A stretch of 64,000 bases of DNA from Chrysogorgia sp. JL179-B06 (Eukaryota > Cnidaria > Anthozoa > Scleralcyonacea > Chrysogorgiidae): assembly GCA_035772405.1 (NCBI GenBank), contig JAYKKM010000045.1, positions 206,001-270,000 on the forward strand. The letters run 5' to 3'. The translations under genes and the position numbers were made by a program. Below the pieces are notes generated by a model. The model was not told the origin of the DNA. It worked only from the letters and a program-made list of their open reading frames with translations, and did no database searches. This document shows positions 42,893 through 53,668 of the stretch, in pieces. How positions within the stretch are numbered: the first letter of the stretch is position 1; the number at the start of each line of letters is the position of its first letter.

Positions 42893-43097
42893 TAACAATG
42901 CGAAAGGGGTTGGCACTTGGCTCTTAACCAATGATCAAATTGCAATAAGTATTGATTTGAATTGACTTCCCCTCCTGAACCAGTTAGTTATGAACTAGCT
43001 GGAAATAATGAGATACCCTTTTCTCTGATTGGTCAATTCAAATCAATACTGCATTCTAATTGGTTAAGAGCTAGTGCCAATCCCTTTCGCATTGTTA
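42893..43097. repeat. right terminal foldback
   Basis: Outer and inner edges both carry TAACAATGCGAAAGGG in opposite orientation, separated by about 60 unpaired bases. Equivalent to 16381-16615. Confidence 0.8.
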
Positions 43098-45022
43098 ATA
43101 TATATATATACAAACTACTCAATGCTAAGATTGTTTCCCTTGCATGCCTCATGATGGTGTTGAGTCTTGGGAGACTTTCTAGCCCACCTCCTGCTCTATC
43201 AATACGATCTCCCTCGCCACCAGCAAGATCTGGAAATTGTTCACTTTTTAGATATCTTCCTCTTCCTTTGAACACGTGACAAAGCTTGTCAAGCTTCATG
43301 TTTTGAAGCATTCTATTCTTAGCGTCGTCTTAACTTCTAAACTTTTCTTCATGTCTTGGAATAGTTCAAGATTAAGATTCACAAGATCTTTTGAGCATTT
43401 AAAACTTCTTTTTTCTTGAACGTTTGCTAAATTTGCCATGAAGTTAGCATTTGTAATTTCCGTTAAAACTGCTTTTAATGTATCTCTGTCACGCTTACTG
43501 TCAAGATATTTCAAAATTGTATCATAACTACCTCCAATAGCCTGTTCAACCTTATTATTGACAATTTTTTGGTCCATTCTTTCGACGTTTTCGATGGAGT
43601 TTACCAACTGTACCACTTCTTTCCAACGATTCTCTGTAATGTAGCCTTTCCCTTGTAGATCTGGAATACATTCAGATGCTTTGACATAATCTCCAGCAAA
43701 CGAGGACTCCATATGGTTGGACTACTTTAATCCTTTCATTTTCTTGTGTTGTTTTGCGAGATCTTGAGTCGCTACTAGCAAGCCATTTTCCAATATGTAT
43801 CTACCGAGGGATACCATTGTGCTCAAATGTTCTTGCTGCTGTAATGATCCTTCTAAACTGAGCTTGTTAATGAGGACGTCCATATTCTGGTTAAGAATTC
43901 CTGTCGCAGTTCCATCTGCCCCGACTCTTTGTCTACGGAAGGCTTAGGTGTATTAGATGTAAAATAAGAGACAAATTTAGCGCTTTCTCTTTCAGTTTTT
44001 TTTAAATTGAGACTTGTCAACCAATTTTATTTCCATTGAATGTGTTGCTGCACACGAACTTTGCTTTCGTTTATGTATTTTTGGTCTGGAATACATATTG
44101 AATTTATTCGTAGGGAAAGTAGTTCTAGCTTTAGTCGTCTATGGCACAAATTGTTTTTTATTTTCTTCATCTACTTTTGACGTCGAAGCAAAGCGCTTAG
44201 GATGAGGAAGTGGGGAAGAACAGTGGTCCTCTTCATGCTCTGCAATAGAGGTATCATAGATACTTGAGGTGCTTTCATATTCAATGTTGTTGTTTTGCTC
44301 GAGGTTGAAGAACTATCTTTTCGGGCTTGATTTGCTGCCGCTGAAGGGAAATCTCGAAATGAAACTTTCTTTGCCTTTGGTAAAAACTTGTGTTGCTTTG
44401 CACCGGTAATGTAGAATCCGAAGTTGTATTGTATACATGACTTAGGGATCTTCTTTTCGATTTTATTCTCATCGTGTAGTGATTGGACAGGATTGGGCGA
44501 ACGTGACCCCCTTTAGAAGCTTCATAGGGCATAACCCACCCATATTTAACAGCACTTGCATAACTCGTAATTGGAGTGTATGTAGAACTTTTCACCAGAG
44601 GGACAAAATGGTTGGGTCGCTAGCCATGAAGTGGAAATTGCTGTATTCTTGTCCACATGGCAACCAAGTCGCTTGTCTGGCATGAACAACTGACATCACT
44701 GAGTAGGGCTTCTCTTGGATATAGCACACCATGTAAAGCTTTTTTGATCGAGAGAGACGATGGTACATGGAGTGGATAGGTTTTTCGAGCAGAGAAGCAA
44801 GAACATAGATTGGCTCGAGGTAAGTGAATGGCTTAGCTGTTTCCTTTACCAAAACTTCTATTGCGCGAACAACACTGCTTTCGTTTCCATTGTACATATC
44901 TTGGGCTTTTTGATCACTTAGGAAAATGTTCAAAATCGCGGGAATGGAATAACCGGAAGCTCGTGCGTTGTCTGCTAGTCGAGGATGGTTTGCATAAAAT
45001 TCGGAGTGAGCAAATAACTCTG
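43098..45022 (-). pseudogene. DDE-type transposase-like gene, 5' half
   Basis: Minus-strand fragments 44933-44592, 44595-44281, 43712-43296 and 43311-43110 form successive parts of one protein. None has a motif I can name; 43712-43296 is strongly helical. The last fragment ends T-I-L-A-L-S-S immediately before the (TA)n at the viral element's right boundary; on the other side, the minus-strand frame resumes with H-W-L-Q-R-D-L-T (about 16350). This suggests one gene interrupted by the insertion. Frame changes near 44590, 44280, 43740 and 43300 mark decay or introns. Confidence 0.45.
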
Positions 45023-45115
45023 ATACAGTACTGCTAAGTAATAACCTATCACTGCGTCCTCGTCTCGTCTTGCGTCCGTCTTGCGTCCGTCTTGCGTTCG
45101 TCTTGCGTTCGTCTT
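45023..45115 (+). repeat. element end with 11-bp tandem repeats
   Basis: ATACAGTACTGCT...AATAACCTATCACTGCGT matches 10005-10040. It is followed by GTCTTGCGTCC-type 11-bp words repeated five times. Same family of ends as at 10005. Confidence 0.5.
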
Positions 45116-45203
45116 GAATTTTGTATATTTATGTCATGAAACCTGGTGTTGTTTTACGACCAGTTTTTTGGTGATCGTCCTTGAGTTTTACGACCAGAGA
45201 TGA

Positions 45204-45219
45204 AGGTCATTCAAGGTGG
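45204..45219 (+). promoter_or_regulatory. DR4-like element in second viral relic
   Basis: AGGTCA-ttca-AGGTGG, in a stretch resembling the inner part of the viral terminal repeats. Suggests that 45120-47000 derives from a related element. Confidence 0.3.
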
Positions 45220-45514
45220 TCTTAAAAGTCAATTTCATGAGATATCAAAAAGTCTAAAAAAAACCTTGAGTACACGACCATCATACCTCACCCGATGTGA
45301 TTTATACTTACGTGTGCCATCCAAAAAACTTCATATTATTTTTATTTGAAGAGAGAGTTGTAATGTTTGAAATAAAAATAATCAAAAACCAAAAATTGAT
45401 TATAGAATTAATCATAGAAATTTCCGTGACAGAGCTCTTACCCCAACGCCATTTTATGACAGAATGAATGATATTTCTTAGTTACAGTATTTAAAAAAAT
45501 GATGTTCTCAAAAA

Positions 45515-45735
45515 ATTTTAGATGAAATGTATCAAAAAATTATTTGGTGTTTTTGCGAAGTCTTCCAAAAAGTTTTAGAGATGATATCCCCGAAAAACTA
45601 TTCTCAAAAATTTTAGATGAAATATTGCAAAAAAAATTAGATGAAATGTATCTAAAAAAAATAGATGAAATGTATTCCCCAAAAAAATTAGATGAAATGT
45701 ATCTAAAAAAATAGATGAAATTTACCTAAAAAATG
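45515..45735. repeat. short minisatellite, unit about 25 bp
   Basis: TTAGATGAAATGTATC followed by A-runs is repeated about eight times with variation. No function evident. Confidence 0.7.
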
Positions 45736-45757
45736 TTTAGAGATTGTGATTATGGTT

Positions 45758-46012
45758 GGGTATATAAGCAGGTGGGTTTCATAATATTTTTCAGTTGGGT
45801 CTACTGTTGTGTGTATTGCTTGCTTGTAAGTTGTACTTGGTACACTCTCTGAATTCTTCCAATGTGCCATAGTATTTATTACTAAACTGCATTGGCGCGC
45901 GTTCACCCGCAGTCGAATTTGTGATTGGAATGAAATTGACTCTGGTCCAAAGCGACAATCAGGTCATCCCTCATTCTATCAATTGCTTATTGATAGGGTT
46001 GTTCGTTAGCGT
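45758..46012 (+). repeat. diverged copy of the 1-kb-unit core, with TATA
   Basis: TATATAAGCAGG at about 45760 is followed by a sequence related to 39010-39240 (shared GTGTGTAT, CATAGTATTTATTACTAA and GCATTGG words). It indicates a promoter-plus-leader module shared by two viral relics. Confidence 0.45.
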
Positions 46013-46099
46013 TTGATGAAGTTTTTTAAATATAACGAATATAGAATAGAATATATAGACAAACATACAAAAATAATAAAATATTTATACTCGTTCTAC

Positions 46100-46511
46100 T
46101 ATTTAAGTTTCTGATGATTCGTAAAACAAAGTTTTTCCCCCCAGTATCGGTATACCCCCATATTTTTGTGTTGTCTTCTCCCTCCTCGCTTTCTTCATCG
46201 GAAGAAAAGTTATATAGGGGTACTGGGGGACTTTGGTGACTACAAAGTCAGGTATTGGCGGCGGTTGGAATCAGAAATTCTGATTCCGAGTTTAGGACTT
46301 CGAGTACATTTTCATCGCAGCTGGTTGGTTGCTTTCTAAGAAATAACATAAATAATTTTACAAGTTCACGACGATTTACGGAGCAACCATAACATTTTAT
46401 TATAGCTGCATACTTTATTTTCGCTGTCTTCCTCCTCAATCATGTCTTCTTCTTGAGGTACCTCATATTCGTCGAAGTCGAACTTTATCGGCATTTCTTG
46501 CGTATTTTCCA
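46100..46511 (-). pseudogene. paralogue of the acidic protein, decayed
   Basis: From ATG 46511 (minus) the frame has K-F-D-F-D-E-Y-E and E-E-D-M-I-E-E-E-D, like the start of the acidic gene at 28303. After an unrelated segment, about 46120-46200 encodes S-E-E-G-E-D-N-T-K-I-W-G-Y-T-D-T-G-G, matching the other gene's D-D-E-Y-K-V-W-D-Y-I-D-T-G-G. The middle is broken by stops and a possible insertion. This marks the 45-47-kb region as a second viral relic. Confidence 0.5.
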
Positions 46512-46734
46512 TAATTTTTCTTTTGCTCTATCGTTCTGAGTTTGGTTTTTGAGTTTGAGATTAATTGTTCATACACCTATTTTTATAATTGTGGCCTGTG
46601 TTACTATCACAGTGGTTTGGAGGGGTTGACCAATCAGAGACTCCCCGTTTGACAATTTAATAGCACCAGTAGCTATTCAATCAGAGATCGTTCATTAAAG
46701 CGTTCTTGTCAAAACAGATGATTTGTTATAGGTA

Positions 46735-47060
46735 GGAATAATGATTGTGTGTTACGCGATTAGAGACGCGAATTTATAATTAGCGACTTCTTCTAATCAC
46801 ACCCCCTGATGTCAAAGCAGTTGATTTATAATAGTCATGAACAATGATTGTGTTGCAGGATTAAAGACGCGGTTTCATAATTAGCGATTTGTTCTATGGT
46901 GTCAAATCAGTTGATTTATTATACTCATAGGATTAGTCGGTCATATTGGTTGTGTGTTTTAGAGACACGAATTTATAATTTGTTCTAAACTGTCAATTCA
47001 GTTGATTTATTAATAATCGTGGGGATTAGTCGATCCCGTGAAATATATTCCTGTAGTGGG
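46735..47060. repeat. diverged tandem repeat, unit about 100 bp
   Basis: Four imperfect units each hold GAGACGCGAATTTATAATT-type and CAGTTGATTTATTATA-type words. Upstream sequence to 46512 is unassigned. Confidence 0.55.
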
Positions 47061-47165
47061 GATACGTTTAAATACGTCTACATTCTAGATATTTAAGCAT
47101 TTTACACTTATTTAAACATATTTATAGCTATTTTTATGCTTTTTGATGTAATGTTTAAAACACGA

Positions 47166-47240
47166 GCAGCAGTGTTTTATCAGATATAAAACATGAGGCG
47201 CAGCCGAATGTTTTATATCTGATAAAACACTGCTGCGAGC
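47166..47240. repeat. inverted repeat with 29-bp arms
   Basis: GCAGCAGTGTTTTATCAGAT and the following ATAAAACAT are mirrored exactly after a 13-base loop; an extra partial arm follows at 47245-47280. A short hairpin-forming MITE or element end. Confidence 0.8.
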
Positions 47241-47280
47241 ATTTTATATCTGATAAAACACTGCTTTATCACATATAAAG

Positions 47281-48170
47281 ATACGACACGGTGGTGATTT
47301 TCCTTTGTGTTTTCTTCATGCATTATTAATGAGTTTTTTAAACTCTATTTTACACTTTTCACACAAATTAGTGCAACAATTTAGTATATATTTTAATATT
47401 CCCGATAACAATTTTGTTAGGTAATAAGTGTCGGGTAACTGGGTTTAAGAGAGTGTTAATTATATTCATACATGTCAAAACAGATACTAAATGTTTTAAT
47501 AAAAAATATAACATACATTTATTTTAACGTAAAAAATTATGGATAGCTACAACGCATTGTGAATGAGTTTTCAAAGTAGATGTGCTTTCCAATGAGATCT
47601 TCTTGATTCTCGTTTTGGGGTATCACAGCAATAATAATTCCCTGTTGTACTCCCATTTTTGTATTAAGAGTCGAGATAAGATTATAATCCTTTAATATCA
47701 CTCTGCGACGATAGTGTGTGAAAATTCAGAGGTATATAACTTAACGTTATCAAGTTTAGTTTCGTTTATAGATATACTTGTTGAGTAGGTAAGGTGCAGG
47801 CATAGAACCATTAGTCAGCATTTTTTCAAGTGGCTCTTACCCCTAGATTTTAATTACCAGGTTGGCCGTGAGACTCTGTGCGCGCACATGTTAACCGGAA
47901 AAGACGTCATGAAGTATCGATTTGTTTTTATTGGTTGGAAACGAGTTATTAAACAGGTTTTTATGTAAACAGGAAAAACGTAAACGAAATCTGTATTAGA
48001 AAGCGCGCGCGTGTTGACAGGAAATTGTGAAATATGAATGATTATTGGTTGAAAACAAAAAAAATGTTGGACATGTATCGCCTTCCGTCTATACACGTTA
48101 CTCTATTATCACTTGGCTTACTTGCTTTAGGAGACGTGTTTTAAAACTGAGCGATCATTGCTGTTTATTA
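47281..48170. other. no recognisable gene
   Basis: AT-rich. The minus frame 48096-47854 has no motif. Confidence 0.5.
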
Positions 48171-48594
48171 TGGCTTTCCAAAGATATTTGTCTAAACTCT
48201 CCGTACCTACTGACATTGGAGATGTAGAAAACATTTTGAACCGCCGTCAAAAGCTGAACATCTACTATTAAAATGTTATGCAGAAGAAGTTTAAATCGTC
48301 ATTTCTACTTTGGTGTTGGAAAATTGTGAAGGCTGTCGTATTAAACATTCGTCTCAAAGACAACACGATTGCCTAATGATGGAAGACGACCAGAAAATGT
48401 GGTTGTACTTTGACAGCGCTTTGGAAAAAGTGTCGGAGGCAAAGATTGTCGAGGCTTTCATGAACAGTTTACGAAACGTCAGGCCAACTGTGAACGGTCT
48501 TGTACTATTGAAGTATACATGTCAAGACTGGAGAACACTGCTTTGCGCGAAGAATAGAGCAATTATTAAACGCCAGACACTTGCATGCATGTAA
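48171..48594 (+). pseudogene. Cys-rich small protein, frameshifted
   Basis: ATG 48171 gives 33 residues and stops. The downstream frame to 48594 has E-N-C-E-G-C-R-I-K-H-S-S-Q-R-Q-H-D-C-L-M, a C-x2-C-x3-H-x5-H-x-C pattern that could bind zinc. Similar short Cys/His proteins occur near viral or transposon genes in aquatic animals as far as I recall, but I cannot name the family. One or two indels near 48270-48305 separate the parts. Confidence 0.45.
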
Positions 48595-49052
48595 TAAAAA
48601 GAATAGAGGACTTCTTAAACGTCAAATTCTTGCAATTATAAGTAATAATATTTAACACATCTATGTGGGATATGTAAACTTCTGAAATAAACAAAATTTT
48701 ACACTTTCATAATTGATTTGTTTTTTTACTGTTGTTATATATTGCCTTTTACTTCCACGGAGATAAGACACTAGAAACATGTGATTATTTTATAAATGTT
48801 TTTAATAAAACATGATACACACATGCACATGCACATGCACATGCACACATCTGAAACGATACAAAAGGAAAATTTGGACATGCAATGAAAATTTGAAGTA
48901 TTATTTGATTTGGACTTGTACGATTATAGTCTTACCTGTATAGCCCACAGATTTTAGGAAGCTGTTAAGAGAAAATTGAAGAATACTTAACATAGGTTGT
49001 CTTTATTCGATATCAGGAGCTTAGATTTATAGAGACATTATCTTATCAAAAG
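48595..49052. other. no recognisable gene
   Basis: AT-rich, with a short (ACATGC)n run at about 48819-48846. Confidence 0.5.
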
Positions 49053-49364
49053 ATGTTACGGTTCGTTTTGGAAGTTAGTTACGAAAATCGTTCTTTTAAA
49101 TTTACCCAAAAGGGTATATTATTCAGATGTGCATCCAGAACCGGGTCCGGTTTTCTATGGTTGAAAAGAGAGGGAAAATATGAAGAGTTATATGGTTTGC
49201 AAGGGCAGATTGATAATTTATATTCTCGGTATTGTACTTACTTGCATAAACCGCAACACCATTGCCCCCGAAATACATGTAATGCGGACAGATGTATCTC
49301 CTCGTCACAACCATTGTCCGGACATGGTTTACGTACTAACATACACGCAGAAAGAAAAAAATAG
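49053..49364 (+). pseudogene. GRF-zinc-finger-like fragment 1
   Basis: The frame has S-F-K-F-T-Q-K-G-I-L-F-R-C near its start, resembling the central strand and second Cys of a GRF-type zinc ribbon, then loses similarity. The minus strand is also open. Weak alone; it gains weight from the clearer fragment at 49975. Confidence 0.3.
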
Positions 49365-49974
49365 AAGTGTTCGTAAAATATGGGTCTTGACAATGTAGCC
49401 CCCCCGCCCCCTTGAGATGACTATATGTAACATTGATATTTTTTATACTTACTGATTTCTTGACAACTTGTCATCTTCATAGGCAAAGTGTGAATGAACT
49501 TGAGTGTCCTGTCGCTTTGAAAAGTACTGCCTTGGCCGTGTATAATTACTATAACATGTATGTCCCATGCAAAGACCTTGGTTGACTTAGATGCTTAAGA
49601 CAGATGTGGTTAACATTATCACTTAATGAACAATCCATGTGAGAATTGCTTTGATACATTACATAATCATAGCCCCCGACCAATTGATCGACTTAAACGC
49701 TCAAGGCAGAGGTTGGCTAAATTATTACATCTGTGACTTACATAACAACCAATGTTATAATAATGTTATAACAATTGTGACTTAATGAACAATCCATGTG
49801 TAGCCTACCAGATTTTCGCAATAGTCTATTCGTTCATGGGGTTCTTGTTTGCTATGTTGCAATGTTAAAAAACATAATGATGTCCATATGCTTAAATATT
49901 ATAAAAAGGGGTGGAGATATTCGATCTCAGCTACAGATCTCAACTCTGCCTAGGCTGACATATAGTTACGAAAA
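49365..49974. other. no recognisable gene
   Basis: Repeats of the phrase GAACAATCCATGTG near 49628 and 49788 indicate a partial duplication; nothing else. Confidence 0.4.
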
Positions 49975-50256
49975 ATGGTGTCAGTGGAGAAATATCCATG
50001 CTTTTGTGGTGCAGGTCTCAAACGTTTTGAGTCTAAAGCTAAGCGTGGTTTTCTGAAGTGCAGGACCGAAACATGTACCTTGTTTACTCCAGAGGAAAAA
50101 TACACATGCCTTATGGAGTGTTATGAGATGAAGGTTGGCAAGATATTCAAACCGAATAACTTTCCTTTGTGTGGTCGGTTACTAAGGCTTTTCCTCCCGG
50201 AAGCGCCGGCTTCGATTTTCCAGCGGTTTCTCTGTGGGACAATTTTGGTTTGCTAA
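49975..50256 (+). CDS. GRF-zinc-finger-like protein, unknown
   Basis: 93 residues with P-C-F-C-G-A-G-L-K-R-F (about 8-18) and G-F-L-K-C-R-T-E-T-C-T-L-F (about 25-37): a C-x-C...C-x4-C ribbon like the GRF fingers of topoisomerase 3 and NEIL3, which bind single-stranded DNA. The C-terminal half is unrelated. It may be a fragment of a larger mobile-element protein; a GRF-like tail also occurs at 58101. Confidence 0.4.
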   Translation: MVSVEKYPCFCGAGLKRFESKAKRGFLKCRTETCTLFTPEEKYTCLMECYEMKVGKIFKPNNFPLCGRLLRLFLPEAPASIFQRFLCGTILVC

Positions 50257-51329
50257 TACAAAATGGCGGATTCGGAAAATCAGAGGTATATTTCCTATTC
50301 AAGTTAAGTTTAACGTTGCGAGATACTTGGAGCCATTTTAGACCACAAGAAGGAAGGCAAACGAATGGCGTTTTACACTCGCGCGCAGCAACGGATAAAT
50401 GATAACCCCAAATTATCGCAATAGAAATATTCTTTAATAAACCCTAAAACCCGTCCACCATTTCAATATAGAACGCTTCATAATTATTATTAAGCGTTCT
50501 CTCCCTTTCGGCTTTCACAGCAATGACTTTCGCAGTTTCATTATACAAACATCATAATTATACAAACATCATAATTATACTATCAACGAAATTAAAAATA
50601 GTATTTAATAAGCACAGACGAACAACCACACTATAATACATAATTTTTATAACATTGAAACGTATCAGTGCAAGCACACGAGTAAATATACATACTGATA
50701 ATAACCTACAAGATAAATACTCAATAATTGCTTATTAATGATTGCTTAATTGTGAGAACAACCAAACAGGGCTAGTGTGAAGCTTCACTCGATCAAGACA
50801 GGTCATTCAAACATAATCATTGTTAGTTAGCTGGCTTTATCAAATAAACCACAGGGACAAAGTTGACAGCTGGCTATCGCATGCATGTTACAATAATATA
50901 ATTTACATATGCCAAAGAAATAATAATAAAGTTCTAAGTGAACAAGTAACTATATATATTTTTAAATAACTATATGGACACTGTCTTTTTAATTCTCTAT
51001 TATTCTTAGTAAATATTCAAAGAACTCTTTGGAAAAATTGGTCATTCATTATCTTCATGTGTGGTAATAATCCATCAACATTATTTCGTTACTATATACT
51101 TTCTTTCCACTGGCCTTGAGCTATTGATAGAAGCCGGACAACTACAAAATCTGAAATATTAATTTATAGACAACTTGCAGCTAAAAGAGCTTAGTACACT
51201 AGCTTAAATAACCTACTGTAAACGCACAATATAAAATATACAAACAGTCAGACTTCATATTCAGGTAGTGAATAGTATAAAAGATGAGTTTGGGCAACAT
51301 GCCTTCACTGATGAATTTGAATAACAATT
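50257..51329. other. no recognisable gene
   Basis: AT-rich. ACAAACATCATAATTAT is tandemly duplicated near 50545-50578. Confidence 0.5.
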
Positions 51330-52290
51330 AGCCGGTCAAGCCTTAGCTAATGAATAGTGGTTGAACAACAAATAACCAGTTGAACAACAAATCAAGCCAG
51401 TCAATCCTTGGCTAATGAATAGTGGTTGAGCAACAATAAACTGGTTGAACAACAAATCAAGCTACAGGGTAGTCAAGTCTTGCTGATGAATAGTGGTTGA
51501 ACAACACTGAATTAGCCGGTCAAGCCTTGTCTGATAAATAGTGGTTCAATAACACTGAATTAGCCAGTCTAGCCTTGCCTGATAAATAGTGGTTGAACAA
51601 CACTGAATTAGCCGGTCAAGCCTTGCCTGATAAATAGTGGTTGAACAACACTGAATTATGGCAAGCCTTGCCTGATAAATAGTAGTTGAACAACACTGAT
51701 TTAGCCAGTGAAGCCTTGCCTAAGAAATGGTGGTTGAACAACACTGAATTAGCTTGTCAAACCTTGCCTGATAAATAGTGGTTGAACAACACTGAATTAG
51801 CCGGTCAAGCCTTGTCTGATAAATAGTGGTTCAATAACACTGAATTAGCCAGTCTAGCCTTGCCTGATAAATAGTGGTTGAACAACACTGAATTAGCCGG
51901 TCAATCCTTGCCTGATAAATAGTGGTTGAACAACACTGAATTATGGCAAGCCTTGCCTGATAAATAGTAGTTGAACAACACTGATTTAGCCAGTGAAGCC
52001 TTGCCTAAGAAATGGTGGTTGAACAACACTGAATTAGCTTGTCAAACCTTGCCTGATAAATAGTGGTTGAACAACACTGAATTAGCCAGTCTAGCCTTGC
52101 CTGATAAATAGTGGTTGAACAACACTGAATTAGCCAGTCAAGCCTTGCCTGATAAATAGTAGTTGAACAACACTGAATTAGCCAGTCAAGCGACAAGCCT
52201 TGCCTGATAAATAATAGTTGAACAACACTGAATTAGCCAGTGAAGCCTTGCCTAAAAAATAGTGGTTGAACAACACTGAATTAGTCAGTC
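51330..52290. repeat. 48-bp minisatellite, about 20 units
   Basis: Unit centred on GGTTGAACAACACTGAATTA followed by GCC-GTCAAGCCTTGCCTGATAAATAG. A block of six units (about 285 bp) is itself duplicated: 51515-51795 and 51800-52080 share the same variant order. No open function; it directly flanks the 5-kb transposon. Confidence 0.9.
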
Positions 52291-52671
52291 AAGCCAGAAA
52301 GCGTTAACCTGCCTTTCCGAGTTACATTCCCCAACGTGAAACTTATTTTTATTGCATGTTGAACAAAGTGTAGGCGAGTTGAAATTAAGCACCACAGGAG
52401 GCAAGCTAGCCTGCGAAACAGGCCCTTTATTTTTTTCGAGCTTTTAGAAAAAAGGCGGAAAAAAATCGAGCCTAAGAAAAAAGGCGAAAAAAAATCGGGA
52501 GGGGAAAAAATAAAGGGCCTGCAACCACCTCTACTACAAATGAATTACCCGTTCAGATTCTGAACGGAAAATACTCATTGGTCAGAATTTGTCTTCAAAG
52601 CATTCCCGCTTCCGGCGTGTTGATGTCAACACCTTGAAAGAAGAACAAAAAGAAGCAGATACGAGTCTTCT

Positions 52672-52840
52672 AGAAGAGATGTTCTTGCTATCCTGCCGAC
52701 AGGCTTTTTTCAACTATTCGCCATTATAAAGTCCACCAGCTCGGGCACTGTTCTTTTCATTCTACCTTTTGAAAGTATAAAGGATCAGCTAACGGAGGCT
52801 GAGTCATGTGGACTTAAAGCCGTTTTCCCTTATAACAGTC
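52672..52840 (+). pseudogene. RecQ-like helicase relic
   Basis: The frame reads R-R-D-V-L-A-I-L-P-T-G, the start of a Walker A motif as in RecQ-type helicases, but the following G-K-S is deleted and it resumes F-F-Q-L-F. Later L-F-I-L-P-F-E-S-I-K-D-Q-L corresponds to motif Ia (PLxSLxxDQ). Captured inside the MULE-like element. Without the Walker lysine it cannot be an ATPase. Confidence 0.5.
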
Positions 52841-53256
52841 CCGATATGTTTGAACGGACGAATGATGCAGTAAGCCTGAAGCCATTATTTTAGCGAATCG
52901 CTCAAGAGGACATGAAATATATATGCTATAGTTATAGTTATAGACGAATCACACACCGTGGAAACTTGGACAGGAAGAAGGTAAAAATATTTTATTTAGT
53001 AATTTACATAAAGAGCTTCAATCTTCGACTATCATCATACACACGGTGCAACAAAGACAGTGCAGAACTCGAGAAAATTTTCACATTTCTAATGTTCTAG
53101 CATCTCTAATTCTATATGGCTACGCAGCCTACGCTGTCAAACTCGTTTATTATTTATTCTTCAAAATAATGAGAACTTTTCATTCGTTTAATAAGTGACT
53201 AGGTTTTTTTAAGGACCTGTACTCGAAATTTGTGAGTAGGAAAAGTCGCTAAATTG

Positions 53257-53494
53257 TAGAATACCCGTCCACTTTCGCTATTAGTTGTATCTGTTGATAG
53301 TTGGTAAAAGGTCAAATTACGAAAAGTTCATCATATACAATTGCTTCGTTCTATTTTAAAACCCAATTTAATTTGATAACTAATCAACAAGAACACACAA
53401 TATAAACCTTCGACAGTATATTTAAATTTTCAAGCAACCTGGTTTGTGTTTCTGCATTTAAATGCGGTTTCAAAAGTGGACGGGTATTCTATAA
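53257..53494. repeat. MITE, about 240 bp
   Basis: TAGAATACCCGTCCACTTT at 53257 and its exact reverse complement ending at about 53493. The interior is AT-rich and non-coding. Inserted within the 5-kb transposon or carried by it. Confidence 0.75.
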
Positions 53495-53668
53495 TTGCTC
53501 CGGAAAAGTTAACTGACATGTTTGTTTTGATTCCGCCATCGCATACTTCCGGCTAGTTTATAATAATAATAATAATATACAAATATTTATATAGCGCTGA
53601 TTCCGTGTAGTCCATTAGCGCTTCACATCATATAAAATAGTTAGATTAGTCTAATTAAATAAGAAAGG

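Larger units (their letters stand above)
16381..43097. mobile_element. Polinton/Maverick (adintovirus-like) endogenous element, 26.7 kb
   Basis: The ends are TAACAATGCGAAAGGGA at 16381 and its exact reverse complement ending at 43097, each flanked by a (TA)n tract. Inside are long terminal inverted repeats, a retroviral-type integrase, protein-primed DNA polymerase B and an adenovirus-pX-like core protein. This combination defines Polintons, also called Mavericks, and their animal adintovirus branch, which are integrating dsDNA viruses or large self-synthesising transposons. No intact major capsid gene, packaging ATPase or adenain-type protease is visible. Integrase and polymerase are both broken. 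Internal duplications occupy roughly a third of the length. The element sits between two halves of a DDE-type gene, which supports the boundaries. An alternative inner boundary, 16616-42892, has the AG...CT termini typical of Polintons. Confidence 0.85.
41372..43097. repeat. right terminal inverted repeat
   Basis: Inverted counterpart of 16381-17602, with an extra 480 bp (41905-42390) relative to the left arm. The last 205 bp (42893-43097) form the terminal foldback. Ends at ATTGTTA followed by (AT)n. Confidence 0.85.

Noticed and set aside
51330..52290. CRISPR-like array
   Set aside because: The 48-bp units are contiguous with no unique spacers and the genome is eukaryotic; it is a minisatellite.
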